DNA of 64,000 nucleotides from Plazaster borealis. Taxonomy: Eukaryota > Echinodermata > Asteroidea > Forcipulatida > Labidiasteridae. This document shows, piece by piece, positions 36,062 through 46,130 of this stretch (position 1 is the stretch's first letter; the number at the start of each line of letters is the position of its first letter). Where the stretch lies: the NCBI GenBank assembly GCA_021014325.1, contig CM037474.1, forward strand, positions 5,931,130-5,995,129. Reading direction: 5' to 3'. Made by a program: the position numbers and the translations under genes. Below the pieces are notes generated by a model, which was given only the letters and a program-made list of their open reading frames with translations, ran no database searches and had not been told where the DNA came from.

Positions 36062-36509
36062 TTAAACTTCACTATAGCCTAAGGGTATACAACCCTCAAG
36101 TTCATTTACATAACTGAGCGTGACCTACTTTTATAATTTATTGGTCTTTTCGCATTTTTTTGTTAGAAGTCTTTTCTTTTGCTGTAATCAGCATGAATTA
36201 GGAAATACAATTATTGAAAATCTCGTTCCGTCTGAAAATTTCCTTTCATCTTCAAACTCTATTTGCATTCAGAGCAGAATTCTTGTAATAAAGGGAGAAA
36301 AAATCGAGTTGAGATTAAAAGATCCCCTTTCATGACCTATTTTTTTATATCTTATCGAGCCATTGTTGGATTGCTGCTTTACAGATGCATTTATTTGTGT
36401 TTTAAAATCTTGACAATTATGGTTTTAAGCCAATTGCGACCTTGGTGCTGTATGGAGACAGACTTCACAATTTTAAAGAGATTATACATAACAAGTGTTA
36501 TACAAAACA

Positions 36510-37325
36510 TCAACTCATCAAATTATCAATATCTGGTGGCTTTAGAAGTACCAATCAGCAGATGGTATCGATCCAAAGCTAAAAATCAAGACAGTCAAAG
36601 TTTCCTTTTGATTTGATAAATTCAATCGATCTTTTTTTACTCCTATCGTTTGATTGTGCTGTTAAGTATCTGATGCCTACCCATCAAATTATCAATATCT
36701 GGTGGGATTAAGTACCAATCAGCAGATGGTATCGATCCAAAGCTGAAAATCAAGACAGTCAGAGTTTCCTTTTGATTTGATAAATTCAATCGATTCTTTT
36801 TTACTCCTATCGTTTGATTGTGCTGTTAAGTATCTGATTCCTACCCATCAAATTATCAATATCTGGTGGGATTAAGTACCAATCAGCAGATGGTATCGAT
36901 CCAAAGCTGAAAATCAAGACAGTCAGAGTTTCCTTTTGATTTGATACATTCAATCGATCTTTTGTTACCCCTATCGTTTGATTGTGCTGTTAAGTATCTG
37001 ATTCCTACCCATCAAATTATCAATATCTGGTGGGATTAAGTACCAATCAGCAGATGGTATCGATCCAGAGCTGAAAGTCAAGACAGTCAAAGTTTCCTTT
37101 TGATTTGATAAATTCAATCGATCTTTTTTTACCCCTATCGTTTGATTGTGCTGTTAAGTATCTGATTCCTACCCATCAAATGATCAATATCTGGTGGGAT
37201 TAAGTACCAATCAGCAGATGGTATCGATCCAAAGCTGAAAATCAAGACAGTCAGAGTTTCCTTTTGATTTGATAAATTCAATCGATCTTGTTTTACTCCT
37301 ATCGATATTGTGCTGTTAAGTGACT
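36510..37325 (+). repeat. About 165-bp tandem array, five units
   Basis: ATCAATATCTGGTGG begins units at about 36525, 36691, 36855, 37019 and 37183, each with CAGCAGATGGTATCGATCC and CTATCGTTTGATTGTGCTGT. Low divergence implies recent expansion. Intron 1. Confidence 0.88.
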
Positions 37326-37529
37326 GATGCCATGGGTTGCTATTAAAACAATTAACAAAGTCTGTCCCGAGACAATATGGCTCATCAGGCCGATGTTTAT
37401 ATCCGGTTTCAGTTGCACTAAACGACTGAGAATATTTCTATTCCCACTGGACAGGATTCCAGTCGGTCGCAGGTTACTCACCAGCCATCGCTAGTACCCA
37501 TTTGCACTCCCTGGAGGAGAGAAGCAATC

Positions 37530-37826
37530 ATGGATAAAGTGCCTTGCTCAAGGACAAAAGTGTTGCGACTGAAAAGACCAGGATTCGATATTTGGTGCTC
37601 GATATAAGGCACTGTGAGCCCCCTATTGTACCTTTATTGTGTTCTGGGAATCTCAGGAATTTAGGGGGCTGAGGGTACTTCTGTACAAGAGGAAGATAGT
37701 GTGTTAAAGTATGGGAACATTGTGGGATACCCTCTGCCCCATATCGGGCATGGATAGGATTCGAACCAACATTCTGTAAATTACAGAATTTAAGTCCACC
37801 GCCCTAGACCGCTCGACCATGACACT
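37530..37826 (-). mobile_element. tRNA-derived SINE pieces, minus strand, split by a dispersed repeat
   Basis: On the minus strand, 37826-37740 reads GTGTCATGGTCGAGCGGTCT through GGTTCGAATCC (A- and B-box). 37575-37530 carries the CTTGAGCAAGGCACTT tail. Between them lies a copy of the dispersed ATTGTGTTCTGGGAATCTCA repeat. Confidence 0.55.
37575..37745 (+). repeat. Dispersed unit of the 41925 array
   Basis: TGGTGCTCGATATAAGGCAC, ATTGTGTTCTGGGAATCTCA, GTACTTCTGTACAAGAGGAA and CTGCCCCATATCGGGCATGG match the array at 41925. Confidence 0.6.
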
Positions 37827-38532
37827 TTACAGGATTGCTATATAACGGTCATTAAAAGCTTTACACGGGAGCATTTAAGCACTCCATACTGCGCCGTATA
37901 CCTTTTTAACGGTCGATCGTATCTCTTTGATGGCTCTCTTATAGTTGATTTCGAGGTACTTAAAGTCCCTTCGGAGATTAAGATTAGTAAGGGATGCTCT
38001 GATGAGAGGAGTGATACAGGACTAAGTGCCTTGAGCACCACTTAAAGCAGAATGCATTCTAAAAGGCCACAATCAGGATCCGCCATCTTGTTTTTTTATA
38101 GACACCTTTCTTTTGCAACGTCACAGCCCGAGTTTTTGCCAACCGAGGTTAGAAAACTATGGAAAGCCATAAATGCAAAGCATAAGCTGACAGCCACAGT
38201 TTGTAATAATGTTACACAAATATTCAAAAGTAGTGTTGAATTTGTTGGAAACAAAGCAACCAATCATGGTATGTATTTTTGGTTGATTGGAAGTTAACAG
38301 AAATGTTGAATTTGGACACAACATTTGTTAACACGACTGAATGTTTTGCTAACATTCGGCCGTCCATGCCAACCAGCGCGGTTTGTTCATCAACAAAAGA
38401 AAGGTCTAATGAGACCAAACCGAGACTAAAAGTCTGGTCCCTTCATTCAGCACGTACTATAGTATTGTTGTTAGAAACAGGGAACTAGGTGAGTAATGTC
38501 CTTTTCACGGTTGGATTGTATTGACCCACACT

Positions 38533-38810
38533 CAACCTCGTCCCCATGGTTTACTTTATTTCCAACCATGCTTACAACAGTAGACCCTGGGAGGGAAACT
38601 CTTTACTTGGACCCTGATTGGACAACGACTGGTGTACAAAAGTCTAACGTAAACATGTTAAGTTGTACTCATTCAGTATTCACCATGTTCACAGCCAGAC
38701 TATTCTAATTTGCATACGTGTCCAACAAATTTGGATATGCAAATGATCCAATACCAGGATGAGAGAGCGGTCAACCTCGTACTGCTCGACACACCTTGGG
38801 GACGAGGTTG
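38533..38810. mobile_element. CAACCTCGTCCCC element, copy 2
   Basis: CAACCTCGTCCCCATGG ... CCTTGGGGACGAGGTTG; the flanks share ACT, a possible 3-bp target duplication. An inner CAACCTCGTACTGCTCGACA partial end lies at 38772. Confidence 0.72.
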
Positions 38811-39009
38811 ACTCATACTTTGCTCGAGTTTCGTGACTAGGTACAATCGGTTGTACACCTAATTATACATTCGGATTGTGAACTTGTATATCTGTCAACG
38901 CGTGAACGTGTCCGCCTCATCGTCTTCCAACACAGCTACAACTTTTGCAGGAATGAATAAAATCCGTGGAATACTCAGCCTCAGAAAAGCAACCAAAATA
39001 CATTTGGAG

Positions 39010-39105
39010 ATCGATATGGGGAATGGTGTACCCCCTATTGTGTCTTCATTTTGGAATCTCAAGAATTATTTCTTCTGCACTAGAGGAAAATAGTGTGTCA
39101 AAGGG
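39010..39105 (+). repeat. Partial dispersed unit of the 41925 array
   Basis: GATATGGGGAATGGTGTACC, TATTGTGTCTTC and GAGGAAAATAGTGTGTCAAA match; its CTGCCCCATATCGGGCATGG end reappears at 39507 after the family 1 element at 39110, so that element probably split it. Confidence 0.55.
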
Positions 39106-39109
39106 AGGA

Positions 39110-39470
39110 TTCATACATATGGGTTAATTACTAAAAAAAATAATGACTGTGAAAATTTAAAAGAGCATTGGAGAGCTGTTGATATTATTAAACATTGTCA
39201 GAAAACGACCCCTTTGAAGTAAACGTATACCGGTAGTTTTAGAGAAAGAGGTAATTTTCCACCCAAGTTTTTAAATAAGAGAAGGGCTTCAGGCATGAAG
39301 CCTTTCTCAAGCATCTGAAAGCACACAACAAGGGTGGTTTTTTCTTTCAATATTTTCTTGCAACTTTGATGACCAATTGAGCCCCAATTTTCACAGGTTT
39401 GTTATTTTAAGCATAAATATGTTTGGATACACCAAGTAAGAATACTAGTCTTTGACAGTTACCAAAAGTA
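39110..39470 (-). mobile_element. TTAA element, family 1, minus strand, decayed
   Basis: GAAAACGACCCCTTTGAAGT, GAGAAAGAGGTAATTTTCCA, CTTCAGGCATGAAGCC and TTTGATGACCAATTGAGCCC are the complement of the family body. The ends are eroded (ACCAAAAGTAGACCCT). Confidence 0.6.
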
Positions 39471-39474
39471 GACC

Positions 39475-41477
39475 CTAAAGTAGGGGAACATCTGGGGATA
39501 TTCTCTGCCCCATATCGGGCATGGTTTAACAAAATATGCTGAAAGCAGTATTTTGTTGGTATCCATTTTAACAAATATTTGACTCTAGATATTGAACAGG
39601 AAGAAATAGAAATTCAGGTTTAATTCAACCGGGCCACATAGTGTACAATAATTATGAACGTCCCACATTAGTGTATTTCATGCAGCATTTTTTTTTATCC
39701 CTTTGAAACAAAAAGCTCATCTGATTTTTGCTCATTTTGAATTGTTTATTCTAAAGCTCAGGGTAAGCGAGACGCATGGTTTATAGCCCTTCCAGATTTT
39801 TCTTTTTTGCAAGATGGCATTTTCCGGACTGGCTCCTTTTCACCTGCCTCTTCTGAATTTGCCCTTGCCCTAAAAAACAAAAATCAATAACAAACTGAGG
39901 TCACTCACATAACATCTCGAAGGAGTGCCGTACGTCAGCCATCAGCCCTCTGGTTTTTGTCTCTCTTGAATTTGATCACCATTTTGTTGTCGTAGGATGT
40001 TGTTCAAGTTCCCCTGACTTTGGCATTATCATCTACAATCCTGATGGGTTTTCTTACTGTAAAGGGTTTTGAGGTGGAACAGTATCTAAAGTGAAAATTA
40101 TGAGATAATCATTCGAAAATTCTACTCCATCTTAAGTTATGTTTTGAGATAAATTTGTGAAATAATTCTTAAGGTTTATTATTTCGACTGAAAATGTTTA
40201 ATTTTTTGAGGAACTTCTGTTTGATATCGCCACATTTTGCATATGGCATCACACGTGAAGACCCCAAAACGTTTTTGCCCCACGTAACGTGAATTGATTT
40301 CAAAAACATGACCCCACTTTGACCTTTCCTTACGGTCCAAACAGGAAGCTCAAATTTAAATAATCACATTTCCTGAACTACATGTCATAAAGTCATAATC
40401 TTTGTGCCGTCTTGTAGCTTATGACACATTTAACATTTTATTCAAAAACATGACCGCCCACTTTGACCTTTTCTTCCGGCCTAAACAGGAAGTTCAAATA
40501 AAAAAAACCATATCTCCTGAACCACATCAGGATATGTAATTTGGTCACTAATCCTCTGGGATACATATTTTTGAATAATGTCCCATAGAAACCTGCAGGC
40601 ACGGAACGAGTGTTCATGTTTTCCCCTTAATATTAACATGCTTGTGTACAACTGCGAAACAAGCTCTCGTCAAATATTTTGGAGAAAATGTCAGCCGCGA
40701 GAGGTGATTTATTTATTCCTTACAAAGGTGAAAGCAACGTACAAATAAAATCACAAGTTTCCAGTGGAGTAACAGCACTTAATAATGAATAATTCCATAA
40801 ATCTTAGCACCCTCTCTAAGCCCTGTCACTAAGAGTCAGTGTCCAGAATACATTATGGTTTCACTTTACATGATTCCTTCGTGATAAGCTAGGCTATCCA
40901 TATTTCATGCCCGTCGGTAGCAAACAGTCACGCGGCAAGCGGCAGCGGATAAACCAGTCTATAGAGCAGTCTCCTAGTGTTTTATAACGGTATATCAAGC
41001 GAGGTATCACCGACCAAAAGCCACCAGCAGTCTGCGGTATAAATGCACGTGCATATAAACACCTCTGGAAATCAATACATTGATGAGGTGTACAGATTCA
41101 GTACAATCCGACCCTAGGAATGTCAAATGCAATTTGTGTCCCCGATGCATATATAACATTGAAAGTCAGGTGTTTTTTTTCTTTTCTTCTTAAAGCCAGG
41201 TGCGGCACGAGCCAAAGACTACATATGTCCTGTTTTTTTCACGGACCTGAATTTTCACTCCTGATTGCTACTTGTACACGGAAGATAACACTGAGGTTGC
41301 GCTGTATAAACATGTTGCAAACCCATAGGCTGAAAATGCATCTAATCAAATATATCTGTTCATACTTGTACAAATGCACGTATAGGGTTGCCTTACAACA
41401 TTATGAGAAAGTATGTCTGGCTGTTGGGAGCAAACTGCAAATTATTGTCTCTGAAACGTCATTCTGATCTTTTATTA
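39475..41477 (+). other. Intron 1, mostly unassigned
   Basis: Contains the two-unit repeat at 40255 and a 115-codon + frame at 41120-41467 without motif. Confidence 0.4.
40255..40560 (+). repeat. Two-unit divergent direct repeat
   Basis: TCAAAAACATGACC, CCACTTTGACCTTT and AAACAGGAAG[CT]TCAAAT occur at about 40301-40356 and 40442-40499, each followed by CTGAAC[TC]ACAT. Unit about 141 bp. Confidence 0.6.
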
Positions 41478-41912
41478 TAATAATAATAATAGTGGCTTCT
41501 TATATAGCGCACATATCCGTCACTCAGTGACGCTCAAGGCGCTTTTAACATTCATTTTTTTCCTGCGGGGTATTGTGGAGTTACGTTTTTGAAGTATGAG
41601 ACCAAATCCTTTACATAGCACCATGTAATACCATGTAATGGTTTACAAGGTGCTGTGGCGCAATATGCTGCCGATCAAACCAGGAACACCGGGGCGAACC
41701 CCTTCTCTTTTCGATAAGTGCACTGGGTTCTTTTATGTGCATTACACAACACACGGGACCAACGGCTTTACGCCCCATCCGAAGGACGAAGCATGTGGTT
41801 AAGTGTCTTGCTTAAGGACACAAGTGTCACGACTGGGATTCGAACCCACACTCTGCTGATCAGAAACACCAGAGCTTGAGTTCGGTGTTCTTATCCGCTC
41901 GGCCACGACACG
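41478..41912 (-). mobile_element. Long tRNA-derived SINE with central domain, minus strand
   Basis: On the minus strand it starts GTGTCGTGGCCGAGCGGATA, has the B-box GGGTTCGAATCCCAGTCGTG, then GTGTCCTTAAGCAAGACACT and a distinct central block (TGCTTCGTCCTTCGGATGGG, GTAATGCACATAAAAGAACC). It ends with GCGCTATATAAGAAGCCACT and an ATT repeat tail at 41478-41495. The tRNA head, conserved middle and simple-repeat tail are the standard SINE layout. Confidence 0.65.
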
Positions 41913-41924
41913 CCACGTGTTCTG

Positions 41925-42495
41925 TTTCTTCATCGTGTTCTGGGAATCTCAGGAATTCTTTAGAGGATTTCAGAGGGTACTTCTGTACAAGAGGAAGAGA
42001 GTGTTTTACAGTTACATTTGGTGCTCGATATGTGGCATGGTGTACCCCCCTCCTATTGTGTCTTCATTGTGTTCTGGGAATCCCAGGAATTCTTTAGAGG
42101 ATTTCAGGGGGTACTTCTGTACAAGAGGAAAAGGGTGTGTTAAAGTTTCATTTGGTGCTCGATATGTGGCATGGTGTACCCCCCTCCTATTGTGTCTTCA
42201 TTGTGTTCTTGGAATCTCAGAAATTCTTTAGAGGATTTTAGGGGGTCTTCTGTCAACTTACAAGAGGAAAAGAGTGTGTTAAAATTACATTTGGTGCTCG
42301 ATATGTGGCACGGTGTACCCCCCCCCCCCCAATCTCCTATTGTGTCTTCATTGTGTTCTGGGAATCTCAGGAATTCATTTGAGGATTTTTAGGGGGGCAA
42401 TTCAGTACAAGAGGAAAAGGGTGTGTTAAAGTATGGGAACATTTTTTTTTGGGGGGGGGGGCACTCTCTCTGCCACACATCGGGCAGATGTGTGT
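41925..42495 (+). repeat. About 122-bp tandem array, four units
   Basis: GGTGCTCGATATGTGGCATG, GTGTACCCCCCTCCTATTGT, TTCTGGGAATCTCAGGAATT and TACTTCTGTACAAGAGGAAA repeat from 41925 to 42430, ending in TGCCACACATCGGGCA. It begins next to the SINE at 41478. Confidence 0.85.
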
Positions 42496-44539
42496 TTTAA
42501 CGATCATATTGTGTCAATATAATTAAAATAAATATATTTTTAAACTTGGTTTGTTTTTCTCTTTTGAATACATATTTCATAACCCTTAAGTGCTGACTTC
42601 CCTTGACGGTGGAGCTAATGGAGCACTTTGCCATCATGGCTATATATTTTACACTAAAAGCTATCGATGGTAAATGAAGAGGAAAGCGCTGTTGTAGTAG
42701 TACCGGTATAGTGCCTGACGAATTACGTCACTCACACTGCACTCATAAAATCTACCCCATGTGCCACAAGAGAGAAAGGCACCATCTCACTCCGGGATTA
42801 CGGGTCCGTTTTGACCTTGGCTGTGCAGTACTGAATGTTTCTGTGTCTTGTCATTATTTTATAATAACGGCCCCCTCGTAGTCAGTTAATCCATCAAACC
42901 AACAAGACTGTAATAACATCAACTATACGTCGTCGCTATAATTGTGCCCTAACAACTGAATCATCTGAACCTGTCAACAGCTTCACTAAAAGCTAAAAAC
43001 ATAAAACGACTGCGGAGACAAAGGGGGGTTCAGAATAGCTAAAGGAGACCGAACCAGAGGGGAACACACATATTTTTTTCCATTTAGACAAACAGTCACT
43101 TGATAGCTACCGTCAGTGTCTAAAAAATAACCGCGAGTTTGGTCGTGTATGTTCTCCAGGGAGTCCTCCGTATAAACAGTCAATGTTTTCCTTTCATTTT
43201 AAAGTTGAACATGCCCTTCTCAAAACAAGAGAATTTCCAATGAGGATGCGTTGCTTAGAAACCGTAACAGATGATGTGAAAGTGTTGGACGTTTAGCTTT
43301 TACTCTTATCTGACCCTCAAACGGGAGTTTTAAAAATTATCCACTAAACAGCAATTGCTTTCAAACTCAGTTCTATAAAAACTAGGTCTTCGTCCCAAAA
43401 TATGGATGAAGATATTAGACCCGTACGGTATTTTAGACGCACTTCTTGAAGGTTCAACAATTACCATCAGAGCGAAGCAACATCGAAGCCGATCATGATC
43501 GGTTTTCGTTGCTGTCTTTGGGCCTCCATCCAAGCTCTCGGCAAAACTTCTTGGTGTTTATTTGCCATTTTCTTGACCAAAAATCAACAATTGATAAAAG
43601 GTTTGTGTGTATACATTCAGCGTAAGTCCTTGACCTAGGGGACTTATTGTATTGATCAAGCCTGTTTTTCATGTGCTTTTCCTGTTTTCGTTTGCAGTCA
43701 ATTAAGTGAAGTAACCGTCAGCCATGACATTGTTTGGACAAAACTTCGTCAAAACTCTTCGAGGTGAAATGGTTTTTGAAAACACAGGAGTCTCTGTGGT
43801 ACAGAAAATGAATATCATAGAACAAGAAAGCATCAAGACCATCTCCGAAGTTCCTCAAGAGGTGTCAAGGTTGTCTTGACAAAATTACCCTTTGTCTTAT
43901 AAACAGAACAGTGTCAATAAACCACGCTGATGTGTGATACACACAACAAAGTCTATCTCTTCGATAAGGCAATTATATCAAGAGTGAATCAGGAAAAATT
44001 GTGTCCAAACACCTCAAGTAACTACAAAATTGCCCACTCACTTTCATTATACTCAAGAGAAGTCTTAAGGCCATTTTCAGAAAGCATTGTCAAGTCTTGA
44101 CAACTGGTTCGTTTGAAACCGATCCCTACTACCTCGAGGTTGTTTATAATACAATTGATTAACTAAGCTAATCACAGAGTGATTTAGCCCCAAGCACGGT
44201 TTCTTTTAGATCTGTATTTTGTTTGATTGGGAATTAAATGTGTCACTTTTCTGGCCGTAATTGGAAATAGCCTCAGCCTCACTCCCTCCCTCACCCAGGT
44301 TTGTTTAGTTGTAGCTGAAAGAGGTTCCGGAACAGAATCCTGATGTAGAATGAAAAGCTGAAAGCCCGTTTCTTGTTTGCTCACATGAAAAAAGGTTCAG
44401 CTGTATAAAGAAGCAGAATGTTTCGTTGGTTATACAAATACCAAATCGCGGACAAATTAGCTAGCAACAACTTGGATGGATGTATACACAAACCAATTTA
44501 GGTGAATAAGGTTATGTGGTTAACACGAAGATACATGAA
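42496..44539 (+). other. Intron 1, unassigned apart from the small frame at 43724
   Basis: No repeat partner seen. The only splice-like signal noted is the acceptor at about 43697. Confidence 0.4.
43724..43879 (+). CDS. Small open frame of 51 codons after a good acceptor (uncertain)
   Basis: An ATG in fair context (GCCATGA) opens 51 codons beginning MTLFGQNFVKTLRGEMVFEN and ending at TGA. A clean acceptor (TTTTCGTTTGCAG) lies about 26 nt upstream. The product is hydrophilic with no recognisable motif. It sits in the first intron of the CUB gene, same strand. Length and lack of recognisable homology keep confidence low. Confidence 0.15.
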   Translation: MTLFGQNFVKTLRGEMVFENTGVSVVQKMNIIEQESIKTISEVPQEVSRLS

Positions 44540-44909
44540 AGGCAAAGTATACCTTTGTTTTTTTGAACCATTCGATTGTTTCAATCCAAATGTAGATATA
44601 CAATAAAACTAACCTGGGAAAGATTCATTTCAAAAGGTGGTAGCGTTTTTGAGATATCGCCGAAAATCCGGAGCGGTAATGTCCACACAGGAGGAATAAT
44701 CCGTATTTGGAATATGAGACAGTAACGTTTCTCAGATTCAAGTTTTGGGGGATAAAAACTGATATCTTTTTCCATAACCACATTACTTCGAAGTGAAGTG
44801 ATCCTCAAAATGCTTTATACTATCGAAAGCTGCTGTACTTCTCACCAATTCAGTTTGTATTGCTATTACCTTTAAGAGTGATTACCAAACGTATACCGGT
44901 ACCTTCCCT
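44540..44909 (+). mobile_element. TTAA element, family 2, left end decayed
   Basis: AAAAGGTGGTAGCGTTTTTG, GATATCGCCGAAAATCCGG and CCAAACGTATACCGG ... CCCT by TTAA (44910). It ends 466 bp before exon 2. Confidence 0.65.
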
Positions 44910-44910
44910 T

Positions 44911-44965
44911 TAATCTCTAAAATACCTTTAATCTCTAAAATCCCTTTAATCTCTAAAATCTCCCA
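44911..44965 (+). repeat. 18-bp triple repeat
   Basis: TTTAATCTCTAAAATACC-type 18-mers occur three times, starting at the TTAA that closes the element at 44540. Confidence 0.75.
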
Positions 44966-45060
44966 GGTCAGAATTGACCCGGATTCCGGGTCACAGAGGG
45001 GCTGACCCATTTCCGGGTCAGGCTGACTCGGAAAGTAGTTTAAAAATGGAATTTTAACTC
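44955..45060 (+). repeat. Single-copy relative of the 30-bp array at 14406
   Basis: CCCAGGTCAGAATTGACCCG, GATTCCGGGTCACAG and ATTTCCGGGTCAGGCTGACT match the unit and right flank of the 14406 array (AATTCCGGGTCATCTGACCC at 14762). Confidence 0.6.
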
Positions 45061-45375
45061 GGATTCTGCGTCTTTTAATATATTTTCTGGGTCATTTTGA
45101 CACTTGAATGGTATTAAACACAATAGCATTTTATACAATTTAAAGGGAGGTATAGCGACTTGTATTTTCCCCATTCCCATAAGGAAATCTATTGGGAAAT
45201 GAGTGGAACACAAAACTGAACTTGCCCTTGGAGCCCCTCTTTAAGTCCATATTGCTCTTACTGCAAACCTAGATTGTTTTGTTTGGTTTAATTTAATTTA
45301 TGACGGAATAGTTGAGGGGGAAATGTCATCTATAAAAGGTTTCTTCTCTCTTCCCTCTTTTCTCTCTCACTGCAG

Positions 45376-45608
45376 ATTATAAGTATTTCTTTGACTATAT
45401 CCAAGGGAATAGTACGTGGTCATCCCATGGAATTGTCACATCCCCCGGTTTCCCTCTTCCGCACAAGACGTCAAGCTCACACATTTATTTTTACGAACTT
45501 GAGAACTTCAATATCGAGGGTCGAATCAAGTTGGTGTTTGGTGATTTCTTCCTTGACTCCATTAATAAATCCATCAATTATTGCAACGAACAACAGATCT
45601 ATTTAAAG
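45376..45608 (+). CDS. Exon 2: first half of CUB domain 1
   Basis: The exon lies between a pyrimidine-rich acceptor (TCTCTCACTGCAG) and a consensus donor (AAG|GTAAGT). It is 233 nt, entered in phase 1 and left in phase 0, encoding residues 29-106. Its middle reads HGIVTSPGFPLP, the CUB G-x-I-x-S-P-x-x-P signature, followed by IKLVFGDFFLD, matching the CUB strand I-x-L-x-F-x-D-F-x-L. YCNEQQIYLK then supplies the Cys of the second disulfide. The Cys expected before the aromatic Y-F-Y segment is absent, so the first CUB disulfide is missing. N-S-T (residues 40-42) and N-K-S (92-94) are possible N-glycosylation sites. CUB domains are extracellular beta-sandwich modules in developmental proteases, fertilization proteins and receptors; the partner of this one cannot be named. 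Codons are uninterrupted over 77 residues, unlike the surrounding intronic DNA. Confidence 0.85.
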
Positions 45609-45765
45609 GTAAGTTACTTTTGATATCTTCAATTAATCAAAAAATAGTTGTGCTTTGACCAGGAGACTATGGGCCGTTGTCTTCTTACGAAGATTTTTCT
45701 TCTCCTATTATGTGGCATAGCTCTCTTCTAGTCAGTCCAGCTCCTATCATTAGCCATTTACTTAA

Positions 45766-46130
45766 AGGGATTGTATACGTTTGGTAATTGGAACCCACTG
45801 TTTGTTTCAATCCTAAATAGTTGTAGATACCATAAAACTAACCTGTGAAAATTTCATTTCAAAAGGTGGTAGCGTTTTTGAGATTTTGCCGAAAATCTGG
45901 AGTGGTTTTGTCCACACAGGAAGAATAATCGGCAATTGGAATACACAATCTGAGAAACCCTACTGCAATAACGCTTCTCAGATTCAAATTTTGTAGGATA
46001 AAAACAGATATCTTTTTCCATAACCGCAGTACTTCAAAATACATTATATCCAAAGCTGCTGTACTTCTTACCAAGTAAGTTTGTTATTGCCATTCATTTC
46101 CAGAGTCATTACCAAACGTATACAGACCCT
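45766..46130 (+). mobile_element. TTAA element, family 2
   Basis: AGGGATTGTATACGTTTGGT and CCAAACGTATACAGACCCT are inverted ends; TTAA at 45762 and 46131. It lies 157 bp downstream of exon 2, so exon 2 is bracketed by two copies of the same family. Confidence 0.78.
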
